A stretch of DNA of 64,000 nt from Rhodamnia argentea (GCF_020921035.1 NC_063160.1:21487595-21551594); one strand, 5' to 3'; shown: positions 46,966-59,375, counted from the stretch's first letter. The notes: a model not told the origin generated them from the letters alone. Program-made: numbers and translations.

Positions 46966-47640
46966 GATATTTTCGGATTTTTTTTCCAAAATAGGTGTAA
47001 AAAAAATAATTTACCAATTTAGGTAAACAAAAAATATTTACCAAAATGGGTATCGCGCAGCGATCAAAATGCCGCGCGACACCCGTTCGGCACTTTAGGT
47101 GCCAAACCGACATTGCGCGACACCTAAGCCGCCGAACAGGGCCTCACTCAAGAGTGGCAATGTCTCGAAGGGGTTTTTTTTAATTTAAAATTTTCATATT
47201 TTTGTTACTTTTTTTAAATTATTGATAGTTATAACATTTATTTTATTTATAATTTTTTCTTTTGAACCTTATTTTTGTAACATAATTATCAATAATTATT
47301 TAAAAAATTTATTAAGATATATAATTAATAAATAATTTTGTATTTATGTAATTAATTTAAAATATTCATAAAATAAAATTGGTAAGATATATGAAAAATA
47401 TAGGATTTTCATAATAGATAATAATTGTTAATCACAATTATATCTACTAATGATATCGTCCTTGTACATGACCTCCTATTCCGCAATCGAGTCGTCTCCG
47501 TTGTTCGGCGAGTCTAATATTGTACCGAGAATGAGGACGAGAATCCGGATGAGTAGGATATGTAGATAATGAATGCATATCTTGTGATGTGGATGCATCA
47601 TCAAAGTGAGAAAATATGTCATGCTCAAACGGTACATATC

Positions 47641-49766
47641 CTATTGTGGGAGGGCATGGGAAAAGAGGAGAAAAATCGGATCCATATGAAGTTGGAGAAG
47701 TAGCCGGAGTCTGAGGCTATTGATTGTCACGAAATTGAAAAGCGAATCCCCCGTGAAATGGGCCGGCAAACCGGGTGAACCTTGGATTGAATCTGCTTGG
47801 CTAAACCTTGGAGTGAACCCCGAAGTGAAATCTGTCGTATGATATTCCAAGAGATAGGAGACGGCATCACTAACTGGATGAGCTCGAGTGGTTCTCTGGG
47901 TCGGCTGAATAGTCTCGGGTGGATCATCCTCGTAGGGCCAAAGAGGTGCTGATATAGTTGTCGGTTTGGGTGGTGGCGTCATTGTTAACCGCCTTTTCTC
48001 ATTTCGAGCATATAGCATTACCCTAGTTATCCTCTTCATAGCCGCCCAAGCCTAACGAGATGGAGCGGCGGAATCTGTCATATGTAAGATTTGTTCGATG
48101 TCATCACCCTGGCAATTATATTAAAATTAACAAAAGTTATCAAATGCCAATAATTTATGTTACTAAAAAATAATTAATGAATTAAATTGAAAGTGTTTGC
48201 ACGAACCGTTGCACCCATTGCAGCTCCCTTCATAGAAATCCACTTCCGTGTATGTTTACGGTACCACTCCATATATCCCGAATGATAGTGAAGTGGCTTC
48301 GTTGCAGGATCACCATAGACTATATAATCGACACGATTGTCCCACATATCAATCCACCGTTTGTGCTTATCTACCCAATCCCTCGCAATCGGCCTTAATT
48401 CAATATCATGAAAGGTTTTATGATCACGGGGGAGGAGTAGGTATTGCTCGTCGCATATCAAACCGACGAAATACTCGACCTGAAAAATGTCATTCAACTA
48501 GCCAACAAATGATGAGTGGAACACGAGTCCTCCAAATGTCTTGTCCCCGCAGGCAGTAATATGGTAGAGTTTCTAGAATATCATCGGTGTAGAGCTCCCA
48601 AGTAATCTCTTATCGTAATAAAACATATCAAATTAAACGAAGAATTAATTTAAAAGCTAACATTATATTAAACTCATTGATTGCTATTATTACTTACATC
48701 TGCGGATGCCATTCTATCTAGTTGGTAGAGTAGATGTAGCAAAATATGTGTGGGGACCTCCGTTGTCTATCGGCCTTGACTCCAGCTGCATAAACAAAAA
48801 ACATGGGATTTTCATATATTGTACGTATTAGAAAAAATTAATGACTTGTGAACTGAAAAAACAATAGATCATATATCGACTATCGAGAGATGTATATGGT
48901 AAAGGGTCATGATTCGTCAGGGATGGGGAAACAGATCTGAAGCACTTACACTCCCAAATCTACAATACATGTAGAGCACCGCCTATTTGCTGCGATGATG
49001 GATCGGTTACACCGCATAGCTCCCAATATAATCACGCAAGTATTGCTGAATCCCAACTATACCGCTTAGAGCCGTCGAGGTGCGCCAAGATTAGAAGAAA
49101 CAACAAACTAACACTAACCCTATCCCATGATTTATCCGCAAAAATAGATCCACCAAGCAACCGGAGAATGAATGCCCTAGCATGCTGTACTATGATGACC
49201 TCATCGGCATCGTCCGGAATCTCACTAAGCGTTGTCTCAACCAGTTTAACTTTATCTACGTGCCACGCAACCAAGTAGATCATCACAGAGAGTGTCCCAA
49301 TTCATCTTAGTAGGGTCAAGAACCGCATGTCCATCAACGTGAAGCCTTGTAAGCACCGCAATATCCCGTAGTGTGATTGTGCATTCACCTTCCGGCATAT
49401 GGAAGGTGTGGGTCTCGAGCCTCCACCGCTTGACCAATGCAGTAATCAAATGTCAATCAAGCTGAAAAAATCTCATCATATAAACTCCGTAATATCATGA
49501 AGGTCGAAGATACGGGATTATGCGCCGATCAAATTCATCTACGTGTAGCGTCGATTGCCGACATCTAAAGACTTCATTTTGATAGATCTGTGAAATGTGA
49601 CATAAATTGTTAGTAGCAATTTTGATATTAATGTTACAAATGACAGATCAACTGCTAAATTCCTCAATTACCCGAGCTTCCCATATGGCTCGTGATCTAT
49701 ATCGAGCCCGCCGTATAAGTAGTGAATCATCCTTAGGTTCCGGCTGAATGTAAGTCCTATATGCCA
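47641..49766 (-). pseudogene. plant mobile domain (PMD, MAIN-like) reading frame, broken
   Basis: Starting at ATG 49766 on the minus strand, fragments match PMD proteins in order: SRAIWEAR, ITALVKRWRLETHTFHMPEG (about 49449-49390) with DIAVLTRLHVDGHAV, then FADKSWDRVSVSLLFLLILA (within 49032-49286), a VTDPSSQQIGGALHVL segment (about 49000), and the C-terminal VEYFVGLICDEQYLLLPRD (48174-48497). The tail 47641-48039 is Pro/Thr-rich. In-frame stops replace expected residues (LD*HLITALV and GGALHVL*IW), and the frame shifts near 49260. PMD proteins such as MAIN and MAIL1 are domesticated from transposons and affect silencing and genome stability. This copy belongs to the MULE and is not functional as it stands. 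Confidence 0.75.
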
Positions 49767-49905
49767 TATCTACAAGTGGAACAAAGGAACTTAATAAATA
49801 TTGCACAATTATGATATTAAAAATTCATGTATCTAATTTGCATAATTCGGATAATCGTGATATATTCTCAAGCCGATCTGTATGCACAAGTTTGCCTATT
49901 GTACC

Positions 49906-50985
49906 CTAATTTCCACGGTTTATGCAATGGTTACACGAAGTGCTGCTGCTCGGCGTTCTCCAGTCCATCTCATTACATATCCATGATACACGGGGCCTTC
50001 CTTTTTTCTTAATACCATTCGGGTCGGGTAGTAATGGCAGCCCGTAATCTTCAAGCCAGATAGCGGGATATCCCAACGAATTAAACATGTACCGATAACA
50101 CTGAAGGATTTTATCCAATGTATACCATTCATCTACGTACACATGATAATCAATTACACGTGTTTGACATGCTGCAATTAATCGCGAACATGGGATTTTC
50201 ATCTCTTGAAATTTCTCACATGTGCACGTTCGCAGGTATAGGCGCACCGTGTGTTTGTTGCCCCCTGATCCTCTAGATCTATCACATCCAGTTTCAACTT
50301 TGAAAGCTCCACTATCAAAGTCGAAACATGTCACTTCATGCTTATTTGCGGTTTGACTGTTTTGCTTGAGCGTCTCACCCGCAAATTGCGTATATACCCA
50401 TTCGTTTGCCTACCGCATCATATACATCGTTCTTCTCGTATCAAAATAGTGGACTAACCGATAGAATATTTTATCCACCATAGCTATTATTAGCAGAGCA
50501 CGAAAACCATTCGGCATCCCGTTGACTGATTCGACTAAATTTGTTGTCATCGATCCATATCTCATCCATTCATCATAAGCTTTGGTCCATTTCTCTCTTG
50601 GAATCTAGTCACACAATGCAACCGTGCGTAAATCCGACTCCCTAATTCAGCTCATGATGCGATTGAACTTTCACTGTTGATTCTCGTAAGCCGTACATTA
50701 CAACAGAATTAAGTACTTCACACTCAAATTTATGAACATATAGTTTCATCAAATTTACAAATTCGAAAACTTACCTGCCATTTCAATGAGTTGTTTGCCT
50801 TAGATATTTTTGAAATTTTTATTATAGTTACCGACAACATGCCGAATGCAATACCTATGGTGGCCATGTGGAGGACACCACCCTTCTGTGTCCATTACTC
50901 TTTGAATCCCGATATAGCTGTCTGATATTATACAAATATTTTCTCTGCTAGTGATATATCTCCGCAATGACTTCATAAACCAAAA
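49906..50985 (-). pseudogene. MULE transposase remnant (catalytic fragment and SWIM zinc finger)
   Basis: On the minus strand from 50985: FWFMKSLRRYI, ISDSYIGIQRVM (contains a catalytic-type Asp), CPPHGHHRYCIRHVVGNYNK, then KWTKAYDEWMRYGSMTTNLV with ESVNGMPNGFRALL, and finally RTCTCEKFQEMKIPCSRLIA (within 49906-50334), the SWIM finger. These match the MuDR/MULE family in order. The part before FWFMKSL, including the first catalytic region and the N-terminal domain, is missing: the fragment abuts the right terminal repeat. The SWIM CxCx(n)CxH motif has Arg (PCSR) where His is expected. Stops and small gaps occur between fragments. Confidence 0.75.
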
Positions 50986-51065
50986 CGGTAAATATATTTT
51001 TTAACCTAATTTGGTAAAAAAAAAAATTTAACCTATTTTGGGAAAAAAAAAAGCCCAATATTTTC

Positions 51066-51632
51066 TTGGGGTTTTTTTCACAAAAAAAAACTAAAAGCAA
51101 AGATAAAACAATGGCTATGTTCTTACACAGGACAAGTTTTAGTGGCATCTTGTATACTTAAGTTGTTTATATGTATGCTTATATCATGTAAGTTTTGCAT
51201 GAGGTTTAGCAAACCGATGATGCATGTGAGCCGGTGTTCACTTGCAAAAGAAGGTCAAAACGATCGAGCGGATGCATATCTTCGAATGACGTGGCGATTG
51301 ATAATCACTACTTGGTGTAGAAGAAGAGAGACACTCCCATCTATAGAGAAACAAAAATGAAGCAGAGTATCCTCTGCAATGCCACCACCGGAAAGCCGCA
51401 GCAAAATCAAAACTGGGGTTGACTCTCGATGAACCAGAAGACGGACGACCTCCTCTGCCGAGAAGAGACGAGGACTAAGTGACCTTCTTTTGATTTTTTA
51501 ACTAGGGTTGTTCATTATTTCCCGCATGGGATCTCCATCATCATTTACAATGATTCTTACGTCGTGACAAAATTTGTCACATTGATGTTTGAAGGAAATG
51601 GAAATCTCGACATGATTGTATCGAGTTTTTTT
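51066..51632. other. short intergenic stretch between two mobile elements
   Basis: No gene is recognised. The frame at 51142-51360 has no family motif. Confidence 0.4.
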
Positions 51633-51867
51633 TGCTCTGATACCATGAAAGATTTTATGGGACCACAACTGCTCTAAAAGCTTAGGCTGCTTTTATGGGA
51701 CCACGACCAACTGTTAGATGAAAACGTGATTTAATATTTAATTACTCTAACACTCCCTCTCACGCTTAGTCGGATCTTTTTGTCTAGTACTAAGCGTGGA
51801 AATATTTTATTGGGGAGGTAAATAGGAGCCTGGAAAAATTTGAACTCGGGACATCTTACTCTAATAC
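51633..51867 (-). repeat. small LTR-type (TRIM-like) retroelement fragment, left part
   Basis: GCTCTGATACCA (51634-51645) is the complement of the primer-binding site for initiator Met-tRNA. It is followed by TGAAAGATTTTATGGGACCA, AAAAGCTTAGGCTG, TTTAATATTTAATTACTCTA, ACACTCCCTCTCACGCTTAG, GGGGAGGTAAATAGGAGCCT and TTGAACTCGGGACATCTTAC. This order of motifs is very common in dicot genomes. The next unit, TCTGATACCATAAAAGATTT, resumes at 55972 after the hAT insertion. Confidence 0.55.
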
Positions 51868-54800
51868 TAAGGGTGTGCAACTGCACCGGGTTTACCCAGA
51901 ACCCGGATCGGCCCACCCGAAAAATAGGGTCGAGAATCGGTTCTTGCTCAAACCACTCCGAGTTTCAGTCCCAATTTTTGGGAATTGGTTGAAACCGGTC
52001 TGGTTCCCGGTTCTAGGTGAAGACCCACCCGGATCGGTTTTAAAACCGATTTTTAGTTACTTTTAAAAAAAAGAAACCCTAATGTAGTGTCCAATCTAGC
52101 GTCACCCTTTGGTTGCCTCACAGCCCTCACCTCCACAACGGAACGCCTTGTCGGTGGTCGGCCCTCTCCATGGTCTCACCTCCCTTGCCAACTTCGGCGG
52201 ATGCTCCACGAAAGCAAACTTCGAGTTATGCTGTTTTTGTTCTGATTTTCTTATTAAGATATGTTATGGTTTTTCCAATCGTAGCATTTGAGCAAGCTCA
52301 AACGACCACTATTTTTTTTTTTGTGGTTCCGTGTTGCTAGCGACGGTTCGGTGATGGTGTTTAGCGCACCGACATCGATAGTGTTTATTGCATTCATCGA
52401 ACATCCCTTGCACACCATGTGTTTGCTGGGAGTTTCAGGACAAATGGCATTGCGATAACAAATGTAATCCAACCCAACTACTAGGATAAACAACTTCTTG
52501 ATGCACTTCTCCGAGTATTCTTACGAGAAATAACTGTGAAACCGAGCCATTAAAAAAGGAAAAAGAAAACTTGTCATGCCTTCTCTACGTTTGCTTTTAT
52601 TAGTAGTAGATTGTTTTTTCGGGCCATTGAATGATGGGTAGATGATGCACGTAACTTTGCAGTTGTGATTGCTTCCTCTTCTATATTCTTTGAGCTTATT
52701 TGTGCCAAGTTTGTTTTAGCTTATGCTCTCGAGTCTTGAGTTCCCAATGTTAGCATTGAGATGCCCCTTTGTATTAGTTGGACTTTTCTCCGATTCTTGA
52801 AAGTTTGACAGAACATTGTTTTTGCTTTAAATCTGCAATTTGAGATAGGGAAGTGAATAGATTTCTTTTTTGTTTTCAGTAGAATCCTAACATTGTTGCA
52901 TAATTTGTTTTCAGATGGACCAAGACAAAGACATATCAATGGAAGTACATAGACATAGTGAAATGATGGAATTGCCATTCCATGGAGTTGAAGTGGAATC
53001 GACCATGAGTGCGACAAACAAGGCAACGATGCCTAGCTCCCGTCCTCCTCTTAGCAAAAAGAGAGCTAATCACTCGGAGATGTGGAATCACTTTTCGAGA
53101 ATCATAGATGATGAGACACAAAAAACAATTAAGGTAAAGTGCATTCACTGTGGGATTGAGTATGAATATAATGTCAATCATGGAACATCTACTATGCGGA
53201 AGCACTTAAGCAAGTGCAAAAAGTATCCTCATGCGGATAAGAAGCAAACCATTTTTGCACCACGTAGCAAAGATACGGCTGGCGAGGTATGGGAAAATAC
53301 TAGTGGTGGTAATGTCTTAACAACATGGAAGTTTAACCAAAAACATAGTAGGCACATGCTTGCTCGGATGATCATTATTGATGAACAACTTTTTTCCATG
53401 GTTGAGTGTGTTGGTTTTCGTGATTATGTTACTGAATTACAACCTCTCTTCCAGCATGTGTCACGATTTACGTTTGCTAGAGATTGTATGAAGTTGTATT
53501 TGAGTGAAAGAACTTGTTTGAAGGCTTACTTTGGCAAGCTTAATTCTAGGATTGCACTTACGACTGATATGTGGAGTTTCATTCAAAACTTAAACTATTT
53601 ATGTCTCACTGAGCATTTTATTGATGAAAACTGGAAGTTGCATAAAAGAATCGTCAATTTTGTGATGATGCATAGTCACAAGGGTAGAGAGGTTGGGAAG
53701 ATGGTGGAGAAATGCATTTATGAGTGGAGAATAAAAAGAAAGGTATCCACAATAACCATGGATAATGCTAGTTCCAATGATGTGGTCGTTGGTTATTTGA
53801 AGGAAAAATTCTCAAGTGAAAAGTTTTTAATCTTGAATGGTGATTATTTACATATGAGGTGCACAGCTCATATAGTAAACTTGATTGTAAAAGATGGATT
53901 GAAAGAGGTGCATGATTCTATTGCACGTATCCGTAACGTAGTTAGGCATGTGAGGAGTTCTCCTATGAGAGCAAAAACATTTCAATCTTGTATTGAGAGT
54001 GAAATGATCACATACAAGGGTTCAGTTTGTCTTGATGTTAACATTAGATGGAACTCTACTTATCTAATGTTGGATACTGCCATAAAGTTTAGAAAAGCTT
54101 TTAAAAGAATGGAAGAAGATGATTTATCTTTCTTAAGGGATATTGACAATGATGCTCCTCAAGATGAAGATTGGGAAAATGCCATCATTCTTTCTAAATT
54201 TCTGAAACAATTTTATGATGCTACCAAACGGATGTCGGGGAGTTCATATGTTACTTCAAATGAGTATTTTGAGGAGATAGCTTTTTTGTATAAATATTTG
54301 AATGATGCAACGAATGTTTTGGACCCTAAGTTTAAAGCTATGGGAACAAAAATGAAATAGGAGTCTGACAAGTATTATGGGAGTTTGGATAAAGTGAATA
54401 TGACGGTGTTGATTGCGGTTGCATTGGATCCTACAAAAAAGTTGCATTATGTGAAGTTCATTTATGAAAAAATGTATGATGATGAAGCGAAAATTGATGA
54501 GATGCATGATAAGGTGAAGCTTGCCTTGGAGAGTTTGTTTGTATTTTATGAGCAATCCTTTGGTGGTTCTTCCAAGAAACGAAATTTTGGTAGTTCGAGT
54601 GTGAGTACTAGTAGTAGTGGTTCCAATAGTGGTGACAATGAAGGTAACAGCGACCATGTCATCCAAGCTTGGCAAAAAAGGTTTCTTCACTTGAAGAAAA
54701 ATGCATTTGATGACAAAAAAATCTGAGCTTGATCGGTATCTTGAAGTTGAAAGTGAAAATGTCCTTAATCTTGACCTTTTGATGTGGTGGAAGAGTACTG

Positions 54801-55971
54801 GGTCAAAGTACAAAACCTTATCATTAATGGCTCGAGATGTTTTGTCTATTCTCATTACCACTGTTGCTTCAGAGTCGACTTTTAGTACATCGGGCCGTGT
54901 GCTTGACAACTTTCGAAGTTTTTTGACTCCTAGAGTGGTGGAAGGTCTGATTTGCACTCAAGATTGGTTGAGAGTCATTCGCCTGCCAATTAATGTTGAA
55001 GAGTGCGTCGAGAATGCGGAAAAGTTTGAGTCGGATAAGTTGTGTATATTTCTTTCTCTTGTAATTCATTCGCATATCTATTTATTGAATGAGTATTTTT
55101 CTTATCTCTTTTTTTATTTTTAGATTTGGATTGTCTTACCGAAGACATTATCATTGGTAAATAGACTTCATTTTGTGGAAACTACGATTTTGTGGTAAGT
55201 AAATAGACTTCATCGATCGGCACTTTTGCATTTGTCTCTAGAGCATGGTTTCTTTTTTATTTTTCTTTATGTAGGAATTTCAGGTCTTTGTGAGAGATTT
55301 CGTACCAAGTAAATTGGCTCGTGACATCACTCTTGGAGGAGGAGTTATGCTCAGTGGACTTGTTCTTTGGGATCTTTTGCTGTTCTTACTTTCTTTCGCC
55401 GGATTGTTCTTGTGGGGGCAATTAAAAATTGTACAACTCCGGTTCTGATGTCTCCTCGTCGATGATTTTGGTTTTATGCTCATGCTGGTTCATGCGCGCT
55501 TAATGTGGTGTCTTTTAGCACGTCATTTGGATCCTACAATTTTAGTTATTTTTTAATGGGTACAACGAAAATTGAAGTGTGATAGAAAGACTTGCACTAT
55601 GTTAATTCAGCATTCTGGAGGATAATTGTTACTTTTGGTGGATTGTAACTTTTATTTTTTATATTAGGGTTTGTTACTTTTGGTGGATCATACTATTATT
55701 TATTTTTATTTTTTTTGGATTGTTGCTTTTGGTGGATTATAATTTTTGTTGCTCATTTCATCGATGTTCATATTATTTTGATGAAAAAAAAAAAGAAAAA
55801 CAGGTTCTCGGGTAGACCCCGAAACTAGACCGAAAAATAGGGTCGGTTCCAAAACAGGTTCCAAGACAAACAGGGTCGGTTCTCGGTTCCAAAAATTGGG
55901 AACCGGTTATAACATGATCGGTTTCAAGGTCTAGATATGGACCCAGCTCACCCGGTCCATACTCACTCCTA
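51868..55971 (+). mobile_element. hAT superfamily DNA transposon, nearly complete, 4.1 kb
   Basis: The ends are imperfect inverted repeats: left TAAGGGTGTGCAACTGCACC and GGGT, right complement TAGGAGTGAGTATGGACCGG and GTG. Subterminal regions on both sides carry many GGGTCGGTTC / AACCGG motifs, typical transposase-binding repeats. The flanks are TCTAATAC (51860-51867) and TCTGATAC (55972-55979), an 8-bp target duplication with one mismatch, the size expected for hAT. The element encodes one transposase with two lesions. It is inserted into a retroelement fragment. Confidence 0.88.
52915..55123 (+). pseudogene. hAT transposase (BED finger, RICESLEEPER-like) with one stop and one frameshift
   Basis: A splice acceptor (TTGTTTTCAG) directly precedes the ATG at 52915, so a non-coding first exon is likely. 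The first frame (481 codons) has a BED zinc finger (Cys76, Cys79, His97, Cys101), the catalytic RNase-H-like segments LTTDMWS and TMDNASSND, and the insertion-domain motif MRCTAHIVNLIVKDGL and VNIRWNSTYLML. An in-frame TAG at 54358 interrupts it, and the frame resumes at once (ESDKYYGSLDKVN). At the A run 54714-54720 the frame shifts, and the C-terminal dimerisation domain continues in another frame: SELDRYLEVE, DLLMWWK, ARDVLSILITTVASESTFST and SGRVLDNFRS. Normal function is excision and re-insertion of the element. The copy as read cannot make full-length protein, although readthrough or sequencing error in the A run is possible. Confidence 0.88.
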
Positions 55972-56080
55972 TCTGATACCATAAAAGATTTGATAAGACC
56001 ACAGTTAATTGTTCTAAAAGTTTAAACCGATAGAAGAATGTGTGGTTTAATATTTATATATTTCAATAGCTACCGTCACG
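55972..56080 (-). repeat. small LTR-type (TRIM-like) retroelement fragment, right part
   Basis: TCTGATACCATAAAAGATTT, AGACCACAGTTAATTGTTCT, AAAAGTTTAAACCGATAGAA and GTGGTTTAATATTTATATAT repeat, in order, the motifs at 51637-51740 on the other side of the hAT element. Confidence 0.55.
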
Positions 56081-57568
56081 TAGAATCTATGCCGCTGCTA
56101 TTTTTGTACGAAACATGTCTTGTACATCAATTATTTGTGTGGCTTTTTAGTGATGTTGATCCGCACTAGATAATCCCTTCGAGGGGAATAAATACTGGAA
56201 AAAAAAAACATTGCATAAGCCGGGGTTCAGATAAGCACATGTAAAGTGGGAAACAACAAGATCAGAATCATTGCTTTGGCGAAAGATGAACACCACCTCA
56301 TTAGTGGACCACCATCGAGATGCCGAACATCGCAGGAGGTAGGCCTACTACTCTTTTGGCTTCCCTTTGTATCTCTTTTTGGCGAAGACGAAGTTGACTT
56401 GACCCCGTGTCCCACGACCGGAGTGATTCACGAGGCAAACAGTCCAACGTTGTTCCTCGTTCTATGGATCGACAAGAGTGGGCTGGATCTTCATGCAGCA
56501 AGAACCGGATAGCTACTGTCGACCCTGCTTGATCGTGGGCCAGCCGTCCCCGTGGCTCGATCTGGCTCTTGCGGCCTCGACAAAAGCCCACTTACGTTTC
56601 GGCATGGGCTTGATTCGACGAATGAGGTTGTTTTAGGATCGTTTGCGTTCTGGTTGTGGATCGGAAGAAAAGGTCCGAAGAACTTGGAAGAGGCTCTGGT
56701 GTAGTGTGAGGACAAGGCCGAAGCCAACTTGAAGGAACTCGAATCCATATGCTCTTCTTTCCTCTGAGCGAGAAATTCGACAGTGGATTCCTCCCTTATT
56801 TTCTCGGATTGTGTCCGTGAAATTAGAGTGGAACTCGAGACTTCGGGCTCTGCGAACCGAATCCAAGTCGAATAGGGAAATGCGGAGGAGGGGTGCAGGG
56901 TAAGATCTTGATGGATTTGTCTTGTGGGCCGTCAAGTTCAAGCGAGAAATCTGGTCACCGTCAGTCGATTGGAAGATCTTGATTGGAACTCCCCTAAGCG
57001 GTTTCAAAACTAATCTAGGATCGTATCCGTTTGGTTGGGGGTCATAGGAGTGCGACTTTTGATGAGTTCGCACTGATGTGAGCCGAAATAATCGATTATT
57101 CATTCCAAATGGGCAAAGACATTCTCGAAAAGCGTCGAAATTTGTTGATTCGACGAGTACGCACTTCGATCCCACAAGCCACGTGTCGATGAGAAGATAG
57201 TTTTGGTCCCACGAGGCATCATGAACTAGTTAAATTAGATCCAAACTTGTTTGCTAGTTAACTTCGATGATGAAATGTGGGTAGTAGGATCAATAATGCC
57301 ACTGCCAATGGACGTGCAATTATCACGGTCCCGCCTAATCATTAGGGACACCAGAATTATTGGCCGTGAAAATCTCTAACCCGAATTCGCCCTTTCCCTT
57401 TATGGAAACTTGGATTTCCATTTCAATCGTTCGAACATGAAGACATCAAGCTCACCACATGATTGCCAAGCACTTTGGCTTCTCGTCTCTCTTTCCATTC
57501 GATTGATCGAAGGCACAATAATAAATACCAAACATCCATATGCACATATCGTGCATCAGACCGAAAAG
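56081..57568. other. intergenic stretch, nothing firmly recognised
   Basis: Overlapping frames on both strands (the longest is 180 codons on the minus strand, 56633-57175) lack known domains. Two partly similar segments, TAGGATCGTTTGCGTTCTGG (about 56635) and TAGGATCGTATCCGTTTGGT (about 57016), hint at an old repeat. No gene call. Confidence 0.35.
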
Positions 57569-57875
57569 AATTATCAAAAAATTCCTGACATTATTGTAAT
57601 TGGACCAATTTAGTTCTGAACCTTTTTTTTTTTTTTAATTGGGTCCTAAGCCTTTCGCATTTACGTCATTTCGGTCCATTTGATCGGTCGGCTCTAGCGT
57701 GAACAATTTTTAATAATTTCCTTTTTTTGTTCCTTTTTTTATTTGCGAGAGCTTCATGGCCCTCGCCCTTCCGTGACTCTCGCCGGCCACAGAAGGAAGA
57801 CAAACAAAAGAAAGAAAAAAATAAAAAATATATATTATTATAAACTGTTCACGTCGGCGTCGGCCGGCCAAATAA
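57569..57875. repeat. fold-back element, family 1, truncated copy
   Basis: The left arm (AATTATCAAAAAATTCCTGA, GTCCTAAGCCTTTCGCATTT), core (GGCCCTCGCCCTTCCGTGAC, CTCGCCGGCCACAG) and right subterminal GTCGGCGTCGGCCGGCCAAA are present. The outer right arm is missing. Confidence 0.5.
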
Positions 57876-58991
57876 ACTGCGATTGAATCGCATGTCTCGT
57901 AAATTAATTTTGTCAACCAAACATCAATCTTCTCACCTGTAAAAACTGCCCACGATGAACAGCAGCTACAGACGTCCACTAATCTGTTCATTCGGGGGGC
58001 TACGTTGCAAAAAATGAGGGAATTCAATGCATGCTTTTTTGATCTCGCGCCAGACCAACCACAATGACTTATCTCTCTCGAAGCTGCACTCGTCAACTTG
58101 AGAGGGAGTCAAGAAGTGGTTAAATTCCAGGGCGTGGAGCTGTCTTCCTCTCCCATTTGCAATCGGCATGCCTTCTCGTGGGACGGCTAATTTATCCTAA
58201 TTTAACGCGCATTCGCTCGACATTATACTGCCTGTCATGTAATTTTGAGCAGCCCCGTGGTGATTCTCGCGCTTGTTTTGTCTCTCGCATCGATAGGGAC
58301 TCGAGAGGGGGAGGGACTTCGCTAGCGGCCCTCGGATCCGATCCTCGGGGCAAGGAGTCTATCGAGCTGAGTCGATAGTAGCCGTATCGCGGCGGCGGAC
58401 TCCTAATCTCAGAACTCAGGGTCGGGGGATCAAAATGCGATCCGATCACACTTGTTCTTGTGTATATTTTCCAAGTCTCTGCCCTGTCTTTAAAAGCGTA
58501 TTCAATGTTAGTTTAATGCAACGAAGACGATCTATCCACACATATGAGAAGAGACATAAATGATGTTGGGTAGGTAGGTGATAGGTGAATTTGCTACTGA
58601 AGTGGTGGTACAGCACTGGCTGGTGCCAAGATTTCTTCCTTCCTTTCTCTCTCTCTCTCTCTTTTATTTTTTTATTTTATTTTGGGGGAGTGATGGGCAA
58701 GGCGTAATGATTGAATAATTCATAATAAGATAAGAGTTAGGGAACCGAATAAATAAATGAAGAAAGTGAGTTGGAAATGGGAAGAAGGCAAGGAGTTGAC
58801 TCGTTGCACATGGACTCGGATGAACACTGTGGGATCCATCGCCCCCGTTGCATTGGCAGCAAGCAAAGCAAAACCCTAACTAGTGAATTTTTTCCTCTTA
58901 TCCAAATTATAATCCCACTTCAATTCCATCCTCCCGATCATCAGAATAATCGCGGCGCATTCGATCTCATCTAAGCAATGCTAAACAAGTC
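57876..58991. other. intergenic stretch, nothing recognised
   Basis: Short unsupported frames only. A CT tract lies at about 58647-58665. Confidence 0.4.
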
Positions 58992-59375
58992 TAGGAAAAA
59001 TTGTCCAGATAATCATAAGCCTTTTGCACTTTTGTCAATTCAATCCTAGACCTTTTAATTTTACCGACCGAATCCTGGAATTTTCACGTTTTCACCGGGC
59101 TCTCGCCTGCCACTTCCATAAATAAAATAAAAAAACAAAGAAAAGGAAAAGAAGAAATTTAAAAATTTAAAAAAAAAACTATTGAGATGTTATTAATAAT
59201 TATCCACCTCGGCGTCGGCCGCGCCACTTAAGACGGCGAGCGCCCACGTCAACCATTTTCATATTGAAATTGATCGGATAGACTCAATTGGCAGAACACG
59301 AAAATATTTAGAATTTGAGCGATAAAATTAAAAGATTTATGATCGAATCGAGCGTAATATGAATAATTTTCCTCC
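58992..59375. repeat. fold-back element, family 1, short copy
   Basis: Outer arms pair loosely (GGAAAAATTGTCCAGATAAT on the left; complement of ATGAATAATTTTCCTCCC on the right). The subterminal motif CGGCGTCGGCCGCGCCACTT and right-arm AAGATTTATGATCGAATCGA are family features. The core is short (GGGCTCTCGCCTGCCAC). Confidence 0.5.

Larger units (their letters stand above)
46966..51065 (-). mobile_element. decayed Mutator-like element (MULE) with transposase and plant mobile domain
   Basis: Long terminal inverted repeats of about 85 bp bound the element. The left (46966-47050) contains CCAAAATAGG, TTACCAATTTAGGT and ATTTACCAAAATGGG. The complement of the right (50979-51065) contains CCCAAAATAGG, TACCAAATTAGGT and ATTTACCGTTTTGGT, in the same order. 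Both coding remnants lie on the minus strand: transposase near the right end, PMD near the left. A GC-rich block with GCGCGACACC twice is just inside the left end (47053-47130). No clear 9-bp target duplication was found, so the exact ends may be off by a few bases. Confidence 0.8.

Noticed and set aside
56633..57175. 180-codon minus-strand frame
   Set aside because: No recognisable motif, and composition follows the local GC-rich intergenic text rather than codon use.
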